Source: Deroplatys truncata (Eukaryota; Arthropoda; Insecta; Mantodea; Mantidae). From it: a DNA stretch of 64,000 nt. Numbering within the stretch: the first letter of the stretch is position 1; each line of letters opens with the position of its first letter. Positions 24,921 through 36,585 of the stretch are shown here, one piece after another. The position numbers and the translations under genes are program-made. The notes under the pieces were generated by a model. That model worked only from the letters and a program-made list of their open reading frames with translations. It was not told the origin of the DNA and did not search any database. The stretch covers positions 137,348,142 through 137,412,141 of the forward strand of contig CM060986.1 of NCBI GenBank assembly GCA_030765065.1. Reading direction: 5' to 3'.

Positions 24921-24965
24921 TATATTATTATTATTATTATAATTATTATTATTATTATTATTATT
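24921..24965. repeat. (TTA)n microsatellite
   Basis: About 14 TTA units with one interruption, directly after the family C copy. Confidence 0.9.
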
Positions 24966-25160
24966 GTACTCGTATATGGATATAAGTTGGGATGTGATCT
25001 ATTAGTCAAAACGATTATAAATAAAGAAAAATAACAACAATACGTGAAAAGCATTTTGTTCAGTGACATTAAAGCGGCAGAGGGCGACAGTGGTTGTTGG
25101 GATAAAACCCCATGGGATCGGAGCAACATGTGAGGAAACTCTGTAAAGCCTACTGTGATA

Positions 25161-26953
25161 GGAATATTTACCCCAAGATAGCAGTTGAAGCGTATTCCAA
25201 CAAAAGCTCCTTTGACAAAAGCCACGTTGCAATATTGGGCTAAGCTAGGGCCTAACCAGAGGCTCGAATTAACTGCAGAAACGAGGAAATGTCCCCTCTC
25301 ATCAATTATCGGAGCTCGTAAATTAAAAATTCTTTCCCTATTAGCGGATATAGTTCCTCCATATAACCACAAACTCACAGCGTACTAGTATTAATAGAGC
25401 CTTGCCATGTCAACATGTGATATTGGCGAGAACATATTCCCTCCTGGTTTTTAATGAGCAGTACTAAAGAATGCAAACAAGAGCTGTATCATCACTGAAG
25501 TCTGTGGGATTCAATGCATCTTTTGGAAGAGAAATTTCCGCTGATTGTTACATACGCCAAAGCTCCTATGAAATAAATTATTTGTATTCTGCAAAGTAAG
25601 TCATTGAAACAAGTTCAAGCTCAAACAAAAGAAAGCTGAAATTGAAATACTCGCACATTCCCATTTATTAGGATGCATTCACAGTTGGTATTTTTTTTTA
25701 TTTATATTTGAGACTGACTGGGCAACGCATGATCTGTTTATATTTACTAAAGATATTCTATTAAAGAACACTTTAAAGACGATTATGACATAAATATCAG
25801 GGTGTTTGGAAGTTTCTATTACTAGCTCCTAGGACTTCCCAGGTGGAGATTCGGATAGAAACTCTTATCCGGAAATGCATCGGTTCCACTTCCCAGGTTC
25901 AACATCCCAGATGAGGTTTTGGATAGGAACTCGTATCCTGAAACGTATAGTTTCTATGACAGAACTACAACCATTTATAGAACTTCCCAGATAAGTTTTG
26001 GATAGGAAATTATATCCGAAAATGTATCACTTCCATGGCAGAACTATAACCATTTATGGAACTTCCCAGGTAACGTTTTGAATGGGAACTTGTATATGGA
26101 AATGTATCAATTTCATGATAGAATTAAAACCATCCCTAGAACTTCCCAGGTAACGTTTTGGACAGGAACGTATACCCGCAAGTGTATCACTACCAGGACA
26201 GAACTTCCCAGGCAAAGTTTTGGATAGAACTTATATCTGAAAATGTATCACTTTCATGACAGAACTACAACCATCCTTAGAACATTCCAGGTATGGTTTT
26301 GGATAGGAACTCATGTATACGGAAATTTATTGTTTTCGCTACCTAACTACAGACACTTCAAATTAAGAGCTTAGATTCTCTTATTCTGATGTGGGAGTCT
26401 TGGAAGTTGTACAATGTAACATTCGGTTGAAATATACGTTTTCAACACTGTGGTATACTTCCTCTCGTTGTAATTACCTTCGAGAGCCTATAGCAGACAT
26501 TCGAGAAAAAAAATCTGATGTGTTACACTCACATGACTTTCTCTACTCTTGTACAAAATATTTTTACAAACGCTTATTCTCCATATGCTTCATGTTAATC
26601 GAGATGTTAATCTTATTGCTAATTTTCTTGTAGATGCAATGGGAATATGGTAGTATTTAAGCGATAGTCAAATATTTTAAGAGCTGGTTGCTATGTGGCG
26701 CATTCCATTCTCTTTGCATGTCCAGTACGTAAAAAATCAATAACGAATTCCCATTTGAGAAAATAAGTATTGAAACATTTAAGGGAATAACAAGCAATAT
26801 CTCGAAAATGGTTCACTCAAAAAAAATGTATATGACATAAATTGTGTATATTAACGCGATCTACATTTTTCGTGTAGTAAAATTTTGTCTATCTCTTATG
26901 GTTTACCAGTTATGCAAATGCCGTTCACAATGAAGAATACTTTTGGAGACATT
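25161..26953 (+). repeat. Large inverted repeat, left arm (1793 bp)
   Basis: Position x here pairs with position 59961 minus x in 33008-34800. The match runs from GGAATATTTA at 25161 (34800 on the other side) to 26953 (33008). Every stretch I compared by eye, including the homopolymer at 25690-25699, is identical. The outer flank (25160) and inner flank (26954) differ from the partner at once. The arm contains a minisatellite (25826-26325) and the 5' half of a family A copy. Confidence 0.93.
25826..26325. repeat. ~80-bp degenerate minisatellite (left arm)
   Basis: Six to seven diverged units with ACTTCCCAGGTAACGTTTTG, GATAGGAAC and AAATGTATCACTT blocks. ACTTCCCAG-type starts fall at 25834, 25888, 25982, 26061, 26141, 26202 and 26282, giving a typical step of 79-81 bp with two shorter steps. 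Confidence 0.85.
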
Positions 26954-27347
26954 CTCAGAAAATTCGAAATATACATTTCATTTGTCATGAAAACATCTTA
27001 AACATATATTTTAATCAAAATCGATAGAGCCATTTTTGAGAAAATTAAAATTTTCCCATGTAAAGGGTAATCTGGGGTGGGGGGATTTTCTTGAAAACCT
27101 TCGTGTCGCATCTCTGGAAGATACTGAAGCTAAATACCAAGTTTGCTGTTTACCGACTGTTCGTTTCTGCTGTTCACACACACACACACACACACAGACA
27201 GATACACCACGGACATGTTTCCAAAAATGCTTTTTTTTGGATTCAGGGGGTCGCAAAACATGTATTTCCGGTGAAATCTCGGTATCGAATTTTTGGGTGG
27301 AATACAATACTTCCCCTACTTACTATACGTAGTAGAGAAAGTAAAAA
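26508..27347 (+). repeat. Family A repeat, copy 5
   Basis: Full length: A-run, TCTGATGTGTTACACTCACA, ..., a (CA)n tract at 27174-27197, ..., CTTACTATACGTAGTAGAGA, AAGT, A-run. Its first ~445 bp belong to the inverted-repeat arm; the remainder is unique. Confidence 0.9.
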
Positions 27348-27649
27348 ATGGATAGACCGAGATTTCTTCACCATCTCCAAATTTACATCCATTGGGCTTT
27401 TTCTTAAGGAAAGCATGCTGAGTGCAAGGGATTCAACAGACGCCAAAAGCTACCTAGTGAGTATACCATAACATAATTAATAGACAAATGTGTTGAACAA
27501 AGTTGGTGATAGCCATAGAGAAACTATAATTTACTGGACCAGAAACATTGCTGTTATCTAGAGGCTTATTAAAAATTTAATACAACATAACCAGGTTTTT
27601 ATTTGCCTTTGATTTTACCGTTGTTCTTTTACATTGTTATCAAAATAAT

Positions 27650-27990
27650 GAATGCCATTGTTACTCTCTCTATTGCGTCTTACAAGTAGAGGAAGTATTG
27701 TATTCCATCCGAAAATTCTATGTTGGTATCTCACCGGAAATACATGTTTTGTGGCCTCTTGATCCTCCAAAAGCATTTTTAGAAAAATATCCGTGTGTGT
27801 GTGTGTCTGTGAACAGATAACCCAAAACGAAAAGTCGGTTAAATGCGAAACTTGGTAATTAAGCCCAATATCTTCCAAAGATGCAACACGAAGATTTTTA
27901 AGAAAATCCCTACACACCAAACCATCCTTTACATGGACCTTTTTTATTGTTTCTTATTTTCTCAAAATAGCACTAACTAGTTTGATTAAA
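27650..27990 (-). repeat. Family A repeat, truncated
   Basis: The 3' part is readable on the minus strand (GAAGTATTGTATTCCATCC, GTGTGTGTGTGTCTGTGAACA, AAGATGCAACACGAAG). It stops near CACTAACTAGTTTGATTAAA, so the 5' half is missing. Confidence 0.75.
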
Positions 27991-28129
27991 ATGCCATATA
28001 AACCGCTTACTACAAAGGGCAACATGTCCACATTTCCTTCGCCATCTGCCGTAACAGAAAATTCAAGGAGGCGTTGTCAGTCCCGTGTTATAGTGCAGAA
28101 AAACTTCCTTTCTGTAGAAATCTTCGACA

Positions 28130-28275
28130 CAACACGGACATGTTTCCATAAATTCTTTTTTTTTTGGATTCAGGGGGTCTCAAAACATATATTTCCAGTA
28201 AAATCTCGGTATCGAAGTTTTAGGTGGAATACAATACTTCCCCTACTTACTATACGTAGTAGGGAAAGTGAAAAT
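28130..28275 (+). repeat. Family A 3'-end fragment
   Basis: From ACACGGACATGTTTCCA to TATACGTAGTAGGGAAAGT. Only the A-rich GAAAA separates it from the TCTGATGTG start of the next copy. Confidence 0.75.
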
Positions 28276-28276
28276 C

Positions 28277-28441
28277 TGATGTGTTGCATTCCCAAGGTCT
28301 TATTTACTCACTCTTCTACAATTTAATCTTACAAAAGCTTATTGTTATATCTACTTCTTGTTAATTGAGATAAACCTTCATTGCACATTTTAACATTTCG
28401 TTGTAGGTATAAGAATAACACAGCAGACAGAAGTGATTGTC
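28277..28441 (+). repeat. Older family A copy, 5' part (interrupted)
   Basis: AAATCTGATGTGTTGCATTC through TTGTAGGTATAAGAATAACAC to GATTGTCATAT. The copy resumes at 29319 after a younger family A insertion; its best internal match is the copy at 48215-49155. Confidence 0.75.
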
Positions 28442-28581
28442 ATATTTTTACTTTCTCTACTACGTATAGTAAGTAGGGGAAGTATTGCATTCCACCCAAA
28501 AATTTGATACTGAGATTTTACAGGAAATACATGTTTTGAAGTGCACTGAATACATTTTTGGAAACATGTCCATGTGTGTAT

Positions 28582-28625
<44 letters not shown>

Positions 28626-29318
28626 GTGAACAGCATAACTCAGAAATGAACAGTCGGATAAATATCAAACTTGGTATTTAGGTTCAGCATCTTCCAGAGA
28701 TGCGACACGAAGGTTTTCAAGAAAATCCCCCCACTCCGGATTACCCTTTAAATGGAACATTTTTGCGAAACTTTTAATTTTCTCAAAAATGGCTCTAACG
28801 ATTTTGATTAAAATATGATATGTTTAAGATATATTCAATGATAAATGAAATGTATATCTCGAATTTTCTGGGAATGTCTCCAAAAGTATTCTTCATTGTG
28901 AACGACTTTTGTATAACTGGTAAACCATAAGAGATAGACAAAATTTTACTACACAAAAAATGTAGATCGCGTTAAAATACACAATTTATGTCCTATACGT
29001 TTTTTGTTGAGTGAACCATTTTCGAGATATTGCTTGTTATTCCCTTAAAGTTTCCTATACTTTTTCTCAAATGGGAATTCGTTATTGATTTTTTACGTAC
29101 TGGACATGCAAAGAGAATGGAATGCGCCACATAGCAACCAGCTCTTAAAATATTTGACTATCGCTTAAATACTACCATATTCCCATTGCATCTACAAGAA
29201 AATTAGCAATAAGATTAACATCTCGATTAACATGAAGCATATGGAGAATAAGCGTTTGTAAAAATATTTTGTACAAGAGTAGAGAAAGTCATGTGAGTGT
29301 AACATATCAGATTTTTTA
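28442..29318 (-). repeat. Family A repeat, copy 6 (nested insertion)
   Basis: Full-length inverted copy from TTTTACTTTCTCTACTACG to GTAACATATCAGATTTTTT, with a long (GT)n tract at about 28586-28622. It sits in a T-run inside the older plus-strand copy, so it is younger. Confidence 0.9.
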
Positions 29319-29829
29319 AAGAGCAATTCCCATGATGACTGAAATTTCAGAACAAAAAACGAATAGACACTTACCCTTTGAATACGGTATAAGGGTCTGA
29401 AGATTCAAACTAATTAAAAAGAATATCTCTGAAATGGTTAACACCATAAACACTTTTATTTGTCATAAATTGTGTGCTTTAACGAGTATTTTTTGTGCAG
29501 TAAGATTTTGTACACTTTCTAAGGTTTACCAGTTGAAAAGACTTTACAGGCTACTGCTTGAAAATTCAACATATACATTTTATTTTCATGCAAATATTTT
29601 AAACACGTGGTATTCTCACAAAAACTGTTAATAAAATTTTGGAGTAAATCGAAAATAATGACATTTTTTCATTTAAAGAGTAATTAGGGGTGGAGGGATT
29701 TTCTTGAAAATCCTTGTGTCGCAACCTGGGAAGACGCTGAACTTTACCAAATTTGCTTTAAGCAGAGTTTTCTTTTTGAGTTATGTTGTTCACAGACACA
29801 TGCAGACATACAGACCTGTTCTATGTTTT
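29319..29829 (+). repeat. Older family A copy, 3' part (resumed)
   Basis: Continues from AAAGAGCAATTCCCATGATG through AACGAATAGACACTTACCC, GAAATGGTTAACACCATAAA and GTGTCGCAACCTGGGAAGA to GTTGTTCACAGACACATG, matching 48400-49000. Confidence 0.7.
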
Positions 29830-29950
29830 ACTTTCTCTACTACGTATAGTAAGTAGGGATTGCATTGCACCCAAAATTTCGATACCAACATATTTTTGGA
29901 AACATGTCCATGTGTGTGTCTGTCTGTGAACAGCATAACTAGAAAACGAA
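29829..29950 (-). repeat. Family A 3'-end fragment (inverted)
   Basis: TTTACTTTCTCTACTACGTA through GGATTGCATTGCACCC to GTCTGTGAACAGCATAACT. It meets the preceding plus-strand copy tail to tail. Confidence 0.75.
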
Positions 29951-31462
29951 GTCCATTTCTAAAGCTAATGTTTTTGAGTTTATCCGGAAGTTTCCGAAGC
30001 AATTGCTTCAAGAAGCGAACAGTATATTATTTGGGTCTGCTAGATCCTCAATAAGTTATAATACACTTTCGTCAATTTTAGTTTCAATTTTAGTTTCAAT
30101 TGAAGTTCACCACCAGTTTTGTACCGTCCTAAACGTTCTCTGCACCTGGCCTTTTTGTGCTGCATTTTATGTTAGCATAAAATTGTTTGTTAGACCTGGA
30201 AGAAATACGTCATTTCAATTAAATTCCTAGCGGATTTTCTCTCAAACTGCATTCTTGTTCTTTAAGTTCGTTGGTTTGTTGCCCTTGATAATTATTCTAC
30301 AGTTTGTAACCTTTTTATAATTAACTTCTTTTGGAACGTTGAAAAATTATTTCCTCTGCACATGGATTTTTCAGTTGATATTGCGATTCTAACCTCATTC
30401 AGGAAATCCACATGCAAATTGTCTATGCACATAATTAGTTGTTTGCTACAAAAGCGGAGAGCACTGCGAAGTGTAAACAAAAGTGCATCAGCGCGTTCAG
30501 AAGCAATGTGCTTCGGCCACCGCCTTCTCAAAAGCTGTTGTTCACAATTTCCTTTGACTTTAACAAGATGTTAGCTAACAATTCACAGTAAAAGCCTGAT
30601 TAAACGCAAGAGTTTTAACACGATGTTAAACTTATAATATAAAATTAGCAACCAAGATTAGAGTATTTACAACATAGATTGGTGAAACCGTCTCTTATTT
30701 AAAGAAGATACAAAAATTGTAAGTTGTAGAGTTGTGTAAGTATGGTATGATCAGTAGCAAAAGGAACTGGATAATCTTTAATTAATCAAAAATATTGAAG
30801 TTTTGAAAGGTTTTTCAGAACCCATATCCTTAAATCCTCCCGAACGCGAGCTACAGAGACTATCGATAGCTTGTTTTTGTACCAGCCAATTTTCGAAAAT
30901 AACCCTTGTATCCCAAGAGATACTCTTGTGCAGTGTCAACACTTTTATCTTGCCTCTCACAGTGCATTATTGGCAGCACTGAACATGCCACTGCGGGAAA
31001 GAGGTGCTCTTGAACAAGTGGACTGCGTGACAACTGCAAAGCCAGGCAGTAACATGACAATGGATCGAGTCCAGCCAAAGCAAACGCACCTGAAGGGCAT
31101 GTGAAACAGAGGTGAGAAGAGGGACAGGGGTGTATCTAATTATATATTTATATACAACTCGTTTTGTTAGTGCATAAAATACTTGTTCACTACGATTATT
31201 GTGAAGGAACTTGTGTGAACTATGTAGATTTGCGATTTTTCCCATTGTTTTTGCAAAGCACACCACACACAAATTATTTCACAAAAAATCTGATCATTGC
31301 AAAATTACATTTTCTCCATCCCCTACGTTTTATTGCTTTTTCTTACTGTTTAGCTATAGTAAGTACAGAAAGTATTGTAATCCAAACAAAATGCCATACC
31401 GAGATTTCAATGGGATTTTCTATTTTCTACATTTTAGTAAACTATCACCTATCATTAAATAA
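29951..31462. other. No gene recognised
   Basis: Unique-looking sequence. The plus-strand frame 30871-31104 and minus-strand frame 30967-31272 have no motifs and no credible splice context. Confidence 0.35.
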
Positions 31463-32305
31463 AAATCTGATGTGTTACACTCACATGACTTTTTCTACTC
31501 TTTTACAAACTATTTTCACAAACGCTTATTCTCCATCTACTTCATGTTAATCGATATAAAATTTTGCAGAAACTATCTTATTGATAATTTTCTTGTAGGC
31601 GCAAGGGGAACGTGGTAGGCTTTAAGCGATAGTCAAATCTTTTAAGAGCTGGTTGCTACGTGGAGTATTTGTCTTTGAATGTCCAGGACATAAAAAAAAA
31701 GAAACCGAATAACGCATTCCCTTTTGAGAAAAGTATAATTATTGGAAAATTTAAACAAATAACAAGGAATATCTCTGAAATGGTTCACTTGACAAAAACA
31801 TTATATGACATAAATTATGTGTTTTAACGAGATCAACATTTTTGTGTAGTAAAATTGTGTTTATCTCTTACCAGTTATACAAATTCATTCAGAAAGAAAA
31901 CAACTTTTGGGGAAATTCCCAGAAAACTCAAAATATCATGAAAGTATCTTAAACATGTGATATTTTAATCAAAATTGTTAGTCATTTTTGAGAAAATCAA
32001 AATTTTCGAAAACATTTCATTTAAAGGGTAGTCTGGGTTGGGGGATGTTCTTTAAAATCTTCGTGTAGCATATTTGAAAGATACTGAACCTAAATACCAA
32101 GCTTGGTATTTATCTGACTTTTCGTTTTTGAGTGATGCTGTTCACAGACACACAAGCACAGACACATACACACACGCGGACTTTTTTCTAAAAATTCTTT
32201 TTTTATTCAGGGGGCCTCAAAACATGTATTTCCCGTGAAATCTCGATATCGAATTTTTGGGTGGAATACAATACTTCCCCTACTTGCTATATAGTAGAGA
32301 AAGTA
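31463..32305 (+). repeat. Family A repeat, copy 7
   Basis: AAATCTGATGTGTTACACTC to CTATATAGTAGAGAAAGTA followed by AAAAA, with a CA-rich tract at 32147-32176. Confidence 0.85.
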
Positions 32306-32626
32306 AAAATGTGAAGTCGAATATATATCAAAAGTTGTATTTAAGTTGAATATCTCCTAAAGATGCTACAAGAAGATTTTCAAGAAAATCCCCTCCCGAA
32401 GGAAGAATTGTTGAAAATTATGTTCTCAAAAATGTCTCGAACGATTTTGATTAAAATACCGTATATTTAAGATATTTACATGAAAATATGTATATCTTGA
32501 ATTTTCTGGGAATAGCCCGTGAAGTCCTTTTCTTTCGGCATGAATCTTATAAAATTGTGTATAAGGGGTAAACATAAAGGATAGACAAAAATACAGAAAA
32601 AACTTAGATCCCTTTAAAACACTTTT
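32306..32626 (-). repeat. Family A internal fragment, decayed (subfamily B)
   Basis: AAGATTTTCAAGAAAATCCC, TTGATTAAAATACCGTATAT, TGAATTTTCTGGGAATAGC and GAAGTCCTTTTC occur in family A minus-strand order, without clear ends. Confidence 0.55.
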
Positions 32627-33455
32627 TACTTTCTCTACTACGTATAGGCAGTAGGAGCGGTATTTATTCCACCCAAAAATTTGATACCGAGATTTCACCA
32701 GAATATATGTTTTGAGGCACCCTGAACCAAAAAAAAAGGCATTTTAGAAAGAGATTGTGTGCCTGTCTGTGTGCGCGTGTGTTTATGTATGAACAGCATA
32801 ACCCAAAAACGAAAACCCGGATAAATACCAAACCTGGTATATAAAATAAATATCTTCCAAAGATTTAACACGAAGACTTTCAAGAAAATCCCCCACCCCA
32901 AACTATTCTTTACATGGAGCATTTTTGAAAATTTTGATTTTTTTAAAAAAATGACTAATGATTTTGATGAAGCTGTCACATAGTACAGATATTTACTTGA
33001 AAAATAAAATGTCTCCAAAAGTATTCTTCATTGTGAACGGCATTTGCATAACTGGTAAACCATAAGAGATAGACAAAATTTTACTACACGAAAAATGTAG
33101 ATCGCGTTAATATACACAATTTATGTCATATACATTTTTTTTGAGTGAACCATTTTCGAGATATTGCTTGTTATTCCCTTAAATGTTTCAATACTTATTT
33201 TCTCAAATGGGAATTCGTTATTGATTTTTTACGTACTGGACATGCAAAGAGAATGGAATGCGCCACATAGCAACCAGCTCTTAAAATATTTGACTATCGC
33301 TTAAATACTACCATATTCCCATTGCATCTACAAGAAAATTAGCAATAAGATTAACATCTCGATTAACATGAAGCATATGGAGAATAAGCGTTTGTAAAAA
33401 TATTTTGTACAAGAGTAGAGAAAGTCATGTGAGTGTAACACATCAGATTTTTTTT
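32627..33455 (-). repeat. Family A repeat, copy 8
   Basis: TTTTTACTTTCTCTACTACG to GTAACACATCAGA plus a T-run. The part from 33008 onward belongs to the right inverted-repeat arm; the part before it is a different family A variant. Confidence 0.85.
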
Positions 33456-34800
33456 CTCGAATGTCTGCTATAGGCTCTCGAAGGTAATTACAACGAGAGG
33501 AAGTATACCACAGTGTTGAAAACGTATATTTCAACCGAATGTTACATTGTACAACTTCCAAGACTCCCACATCAGAATAAGAGAATCTAAGCTCTTAATT
33601 TGAAGTGTCTGTAGTTAGGTAGCGAAAACAATAAATTTCCGTATACATGAGTTCCTATCCAAAACCATACCTGGAATGTTCTAAGGATGGTTGTAGTTCT
33701 GTCATGAAAGTGATACATTTTCAGATATAAGTTCTATCCAAAACTTTGCCTGGGAAGTTCTGTCCTGGTAGTGATACACTTGCGGGTATACGTTCCTGTC
33801 CAAAACGTTACCTGGGAAGTTCTAGGGATGGTTTTAATTCTATCATGAAATTGATACATTTCCATATACAAGTTCCCATTCAAAACGTTACCTGGGAAGT
33901 TCCATAAATGGTTATAGTTCTGCCATGGAAGTGATACATTTTCGGATATAATTTCCTATCCAAAACTTATCTGGGAAGTTCTATAAATGGTTGTAGTTCT
34001 GTCATAGAAACTATACGTTTCAGGATACGAGTTCCTATCCAAAACCTCATCTGGGATGTTGAACCTGGGAAGTGGAACCGATGCATTTCCGGATAAGAGT
34101 TTCTATCCGAATCTCCACCTGGGAAGTCCTAGGAGCTAGTAATAGAAACTTCCAAACACCCTGATATTTATGTCATAATCGTCTTTAAAGTGTTCTTTAA
34201 TAGAATATCTTTAGTAAATATAAACAGATCATGCGTTGCCCAGTCAGTCTCAAATATAAATAAAAAAAAATACCAACTGTGAATGCATCCTAATAAATGG
34301 GAATGTGCGAGTATTTCAATTTCAGCTTTCTTTTGTTTGAGCTTGAACTTGTTTCAATGACTTACTTTGCAGAATACAAATAATTTATTTCATAGGAGCT
34401 TTGGCGTATGTAACAATCAGCGGAAATTTCTCTTCCAAAAGATGCATTGAATCCCACAGACTTCAGTGATGATACAGCTCTTGTTTGCATTCTTTAGTAC
34501 TGCTCATTAAAAACCAGGAGGGAATATGTTCTCGCCAATATCACATGTTGACATGGCAAGGCTCTATTAATACTAGTACGCTGTGAGTTTGTGGTTATAT
34601 GGAGGAACTATATCCGCTAATAGGGAAAGAATTTTTAATTTACGAGCTCCGATAATTGATGAGAGGGGACATTTCCTCGTTTCTGCAGTTAATTCGAGCC
34701 TCTGGTTAGGCCCTAGCTTAGCCCAATATTGCAACGTGGCTTTTGTCAAAGGAGCTTTTGTTGGAATACGCTTCAACTGCTATCTTGGGGTAAATATTCC
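33008..34800 (-). repeat. Large inverted repeat, right arm (1793 bp)
   Basis: Reverse complement of 25161-26953. The outer edge, GTAAATATTCC at 34790-34800, is followed immediately by ATACCCCAATGG, the first base of the tRNA-like array, so the arm ends exactly at the array boundary. Confidence 0.93.
33636..34135. repeat. ~80-bp degenerate minisatellite (right arm)
   Basis: Mirror image of 25826-26325, with the same unit count and the same unit-length irregularities. Confidence 0.85.
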
Positions 34801-34959
34801 ATACCCCAATGGCGACTTACATTTATTGTAAGTACTTTAAGTTCCGGGCTTTATAGTTGCAACCACTATTAGGTCAATTAATGGAATTAATTGTTCTTTC
34901 ACACAAGCCGTGTGTTGGACAGGGTTGGAAAGATAGAATCAGATGACTGAAAAATTCAA

Positions 34960-35032
34960 TGCCATAGCCGGGATTTGAACCACGGAACTCCCGGTCTCCG
35001 TCCGGTTGCTCTAACCACTGAGCTACCATGGC
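34960..35032 (-). repeat. tRNA-like segment, array unit 1
   Basis: The 73 bases lay out as a tRNA: acceptor GCCATGG with CTATGGC (one wobble), D-arm GCTC/GAGC, anticodon stem ACCGG/CCGGG with loop ACGGAGA, 5-base variable region, T-loop TTCAAAT. Against function: loop base 33 is C instead of U, the T-stem CGTGG/CCCGG has two mismatches, and a Ser-type anticodon (GGA) would come without the long variable arm. Its A box (TAGCTCAGTGGTTAGAGCA) and B box (GGTTCAAATCC) look usable by RNA polymerase III. Confidence 0.75.
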
Positions 35033-35278
35033 AACATGCCGACACGACATTAAATTCTCCAGCTGATTCGCATTTTTCCCGGTAAACCACAAGGAGATCT
35101 CAAATTGTATTGAGATGCCATACCCCAATGGCGACTTACATTTATTGTAAGTACTTTAAGTTCCGGGCTTTATAGTTGCAACCACTATTAGGTCAATTAA
35201 TGGAATTAATTGTTCTTTCACACAAGCCGTGTGTTGGACAGGGTTGGAAAGGTAGAATCAGATGACTGAAAAATTCAA

Positions 35279-35351
35279 TGCCATAGCCGGGATTTGAACC
35301 ACGGAACTCCCGGTCTCCGTCCGGTTGCTCTAACCACTGAGCTACCATGGC
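35279..35351 (-). repeat. tRNA-like segment, array unit 2
   Basis: Identical to the unit 1 segment by eye. Confidence 0.75.
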
Positions 35352-35791
35352 AACATGCCGACACGACATTAAATTCTCCAGCTGATTCGCATTTTTCCCG
35401 GTAAACCACAAGGAGATCTCAAATTGTATTGAGATGCCATACCCCAATGGCGACTTACATTTATTGTAAGTACTTTAAGTTCCGGGCTTTATAGTTGCAA
35501 CCACTATTAGGTCAATTAATGCTCTAACCACTGAGCTACCATGGCAACATGCCGACACGACATTAAATTCTCCAGCTGATTCGCATTTTTCCCGGTAAAC
35601 CACAAGGAGATCTCAAATTGTATTGAGATGCCATACCCCAATGGCGACTTACATTTATTGTAAGTACTTTAAGTTCCGGGCTTTATAGTTGCAACCACTA
35701 TTAGGTCAATTAATGGAATTAATTGTTCTTTCACACAAGCCGTGTGTTGGACAGGGTTGGAAAGGTAGAATCAGATGACTGAAAAATTCAA

Positions 35792-35864
35792 TGCCATAGC
35801 CGGGATTTGAACCACGGAACTCCCGGTCTCCGTCCGGTTGCTCTAACCACTGAGCTACCATGGC
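35792..35864 (-). repeat. tRNA-like segment, array unit 4
   Basis: Identical by eye to units 1 and 2. Unit 3 (35439-35632) kept only the first ~25 bases of the segment (A box) after its internal deletion. Confidence 0.75.
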
Positions 35865-36253
35865 AACATGCCGACACGACATTAAATTCTCCAGCTGATT
35901 CGCATTTTTCCCGGTAAACCACAAGGAGATCTCAAATTGTATTGAGATGCCATACCCCAATGGCGACTTACATTTATTGTAAGTACTTTAAGTTCCGGGC
36001 TTTATAGTTGCAACCACTATTAGGTCAATTAATGGAAAGAAAGAACAATTGAAAGAACAATTGTGTGAAAGAACAATTAATTCCATTAATTGACCTAATA
36101 GTGGTTGCAACTTTAAAGCCCGAAACTTAAAGTACTTACAATAAATGTAAGTCGCCATTGGGGTATGGCATCTCAATACAATTTGAGATCTCCTTGTGGT
36201 TTACCGGGAAAAATGCGAATCAGCTGGAGAATTTAATGTCGTGTCGGCATGTT

Positions 36254-36326
36254 GCCATGGTAGCTCAGTGGTTAGAGCAACCGGACGGAGACCGGGAGTT
36301 CCGTGGTTCAAATCCCGGCTATGGCA
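36254..36326 (+). repeat. tRNA-like segment, inverted unit 1
   Basis: Same 73 bases, now on the plus strand and therefore pointing away from the minus-strand units. Confidence 0.75.
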
Positions 36327-36585
36327 TTGAATTTTTCAGTCATCTGATTCTACCTTTCCAACCCTGTCCAACACACGGCTTGTGTGAAAGAACAATTAAT
36401 TCCATTAATTGACCTAATAGTGGTTGCAACTATAAAGCCCGGAACTTAAAGTACTTACAATAAATGTAAGTCGCCATTGGGGTATGGCATCTCAATACAA
36501 TTTGAGATCTCAATTTGAGATCTCCTTGTGGTTTACCGGGAAAAATGCGAATCAGCTGCAGAATTTAATGTCGTGTCGGCATGTT

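Noticed and set aside
24920..25378. 152-codon minus-strand frame starting MSLWLYGGTISANRER, half of it copied in the inverted-repeat arm
   Set aside because: No domain or splice signal recognised, it ends in an ATT-encoded poly-isoleucine run, and the copied version opens into unrelated sequence. Treated as chance, though the stretch 25000-25378 is not explained otherwise.
26391..26633. Identical 80-codon frames at 26391-26633 (+) and 33328-33570 (-), which look like a conserved gene
   Set aside because: They are the two arms of the inverted repeat, and the frame runs into the family A 5' module; identity reflects DNA duplication, not protein conservation.
26508..27347. Helitron-type identity for family A (starts TC after an A, has a 3'-side hairpin)
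   Set aside because: There is no CTRR terminus in either orientation, and A-runs lie on both sides of the ends.
28390..28668. Frames with His-Thr or Cys-Val repeats here and at many other places
   Set aside because: They are translations of the (CA)n tracts inside family A repeats.
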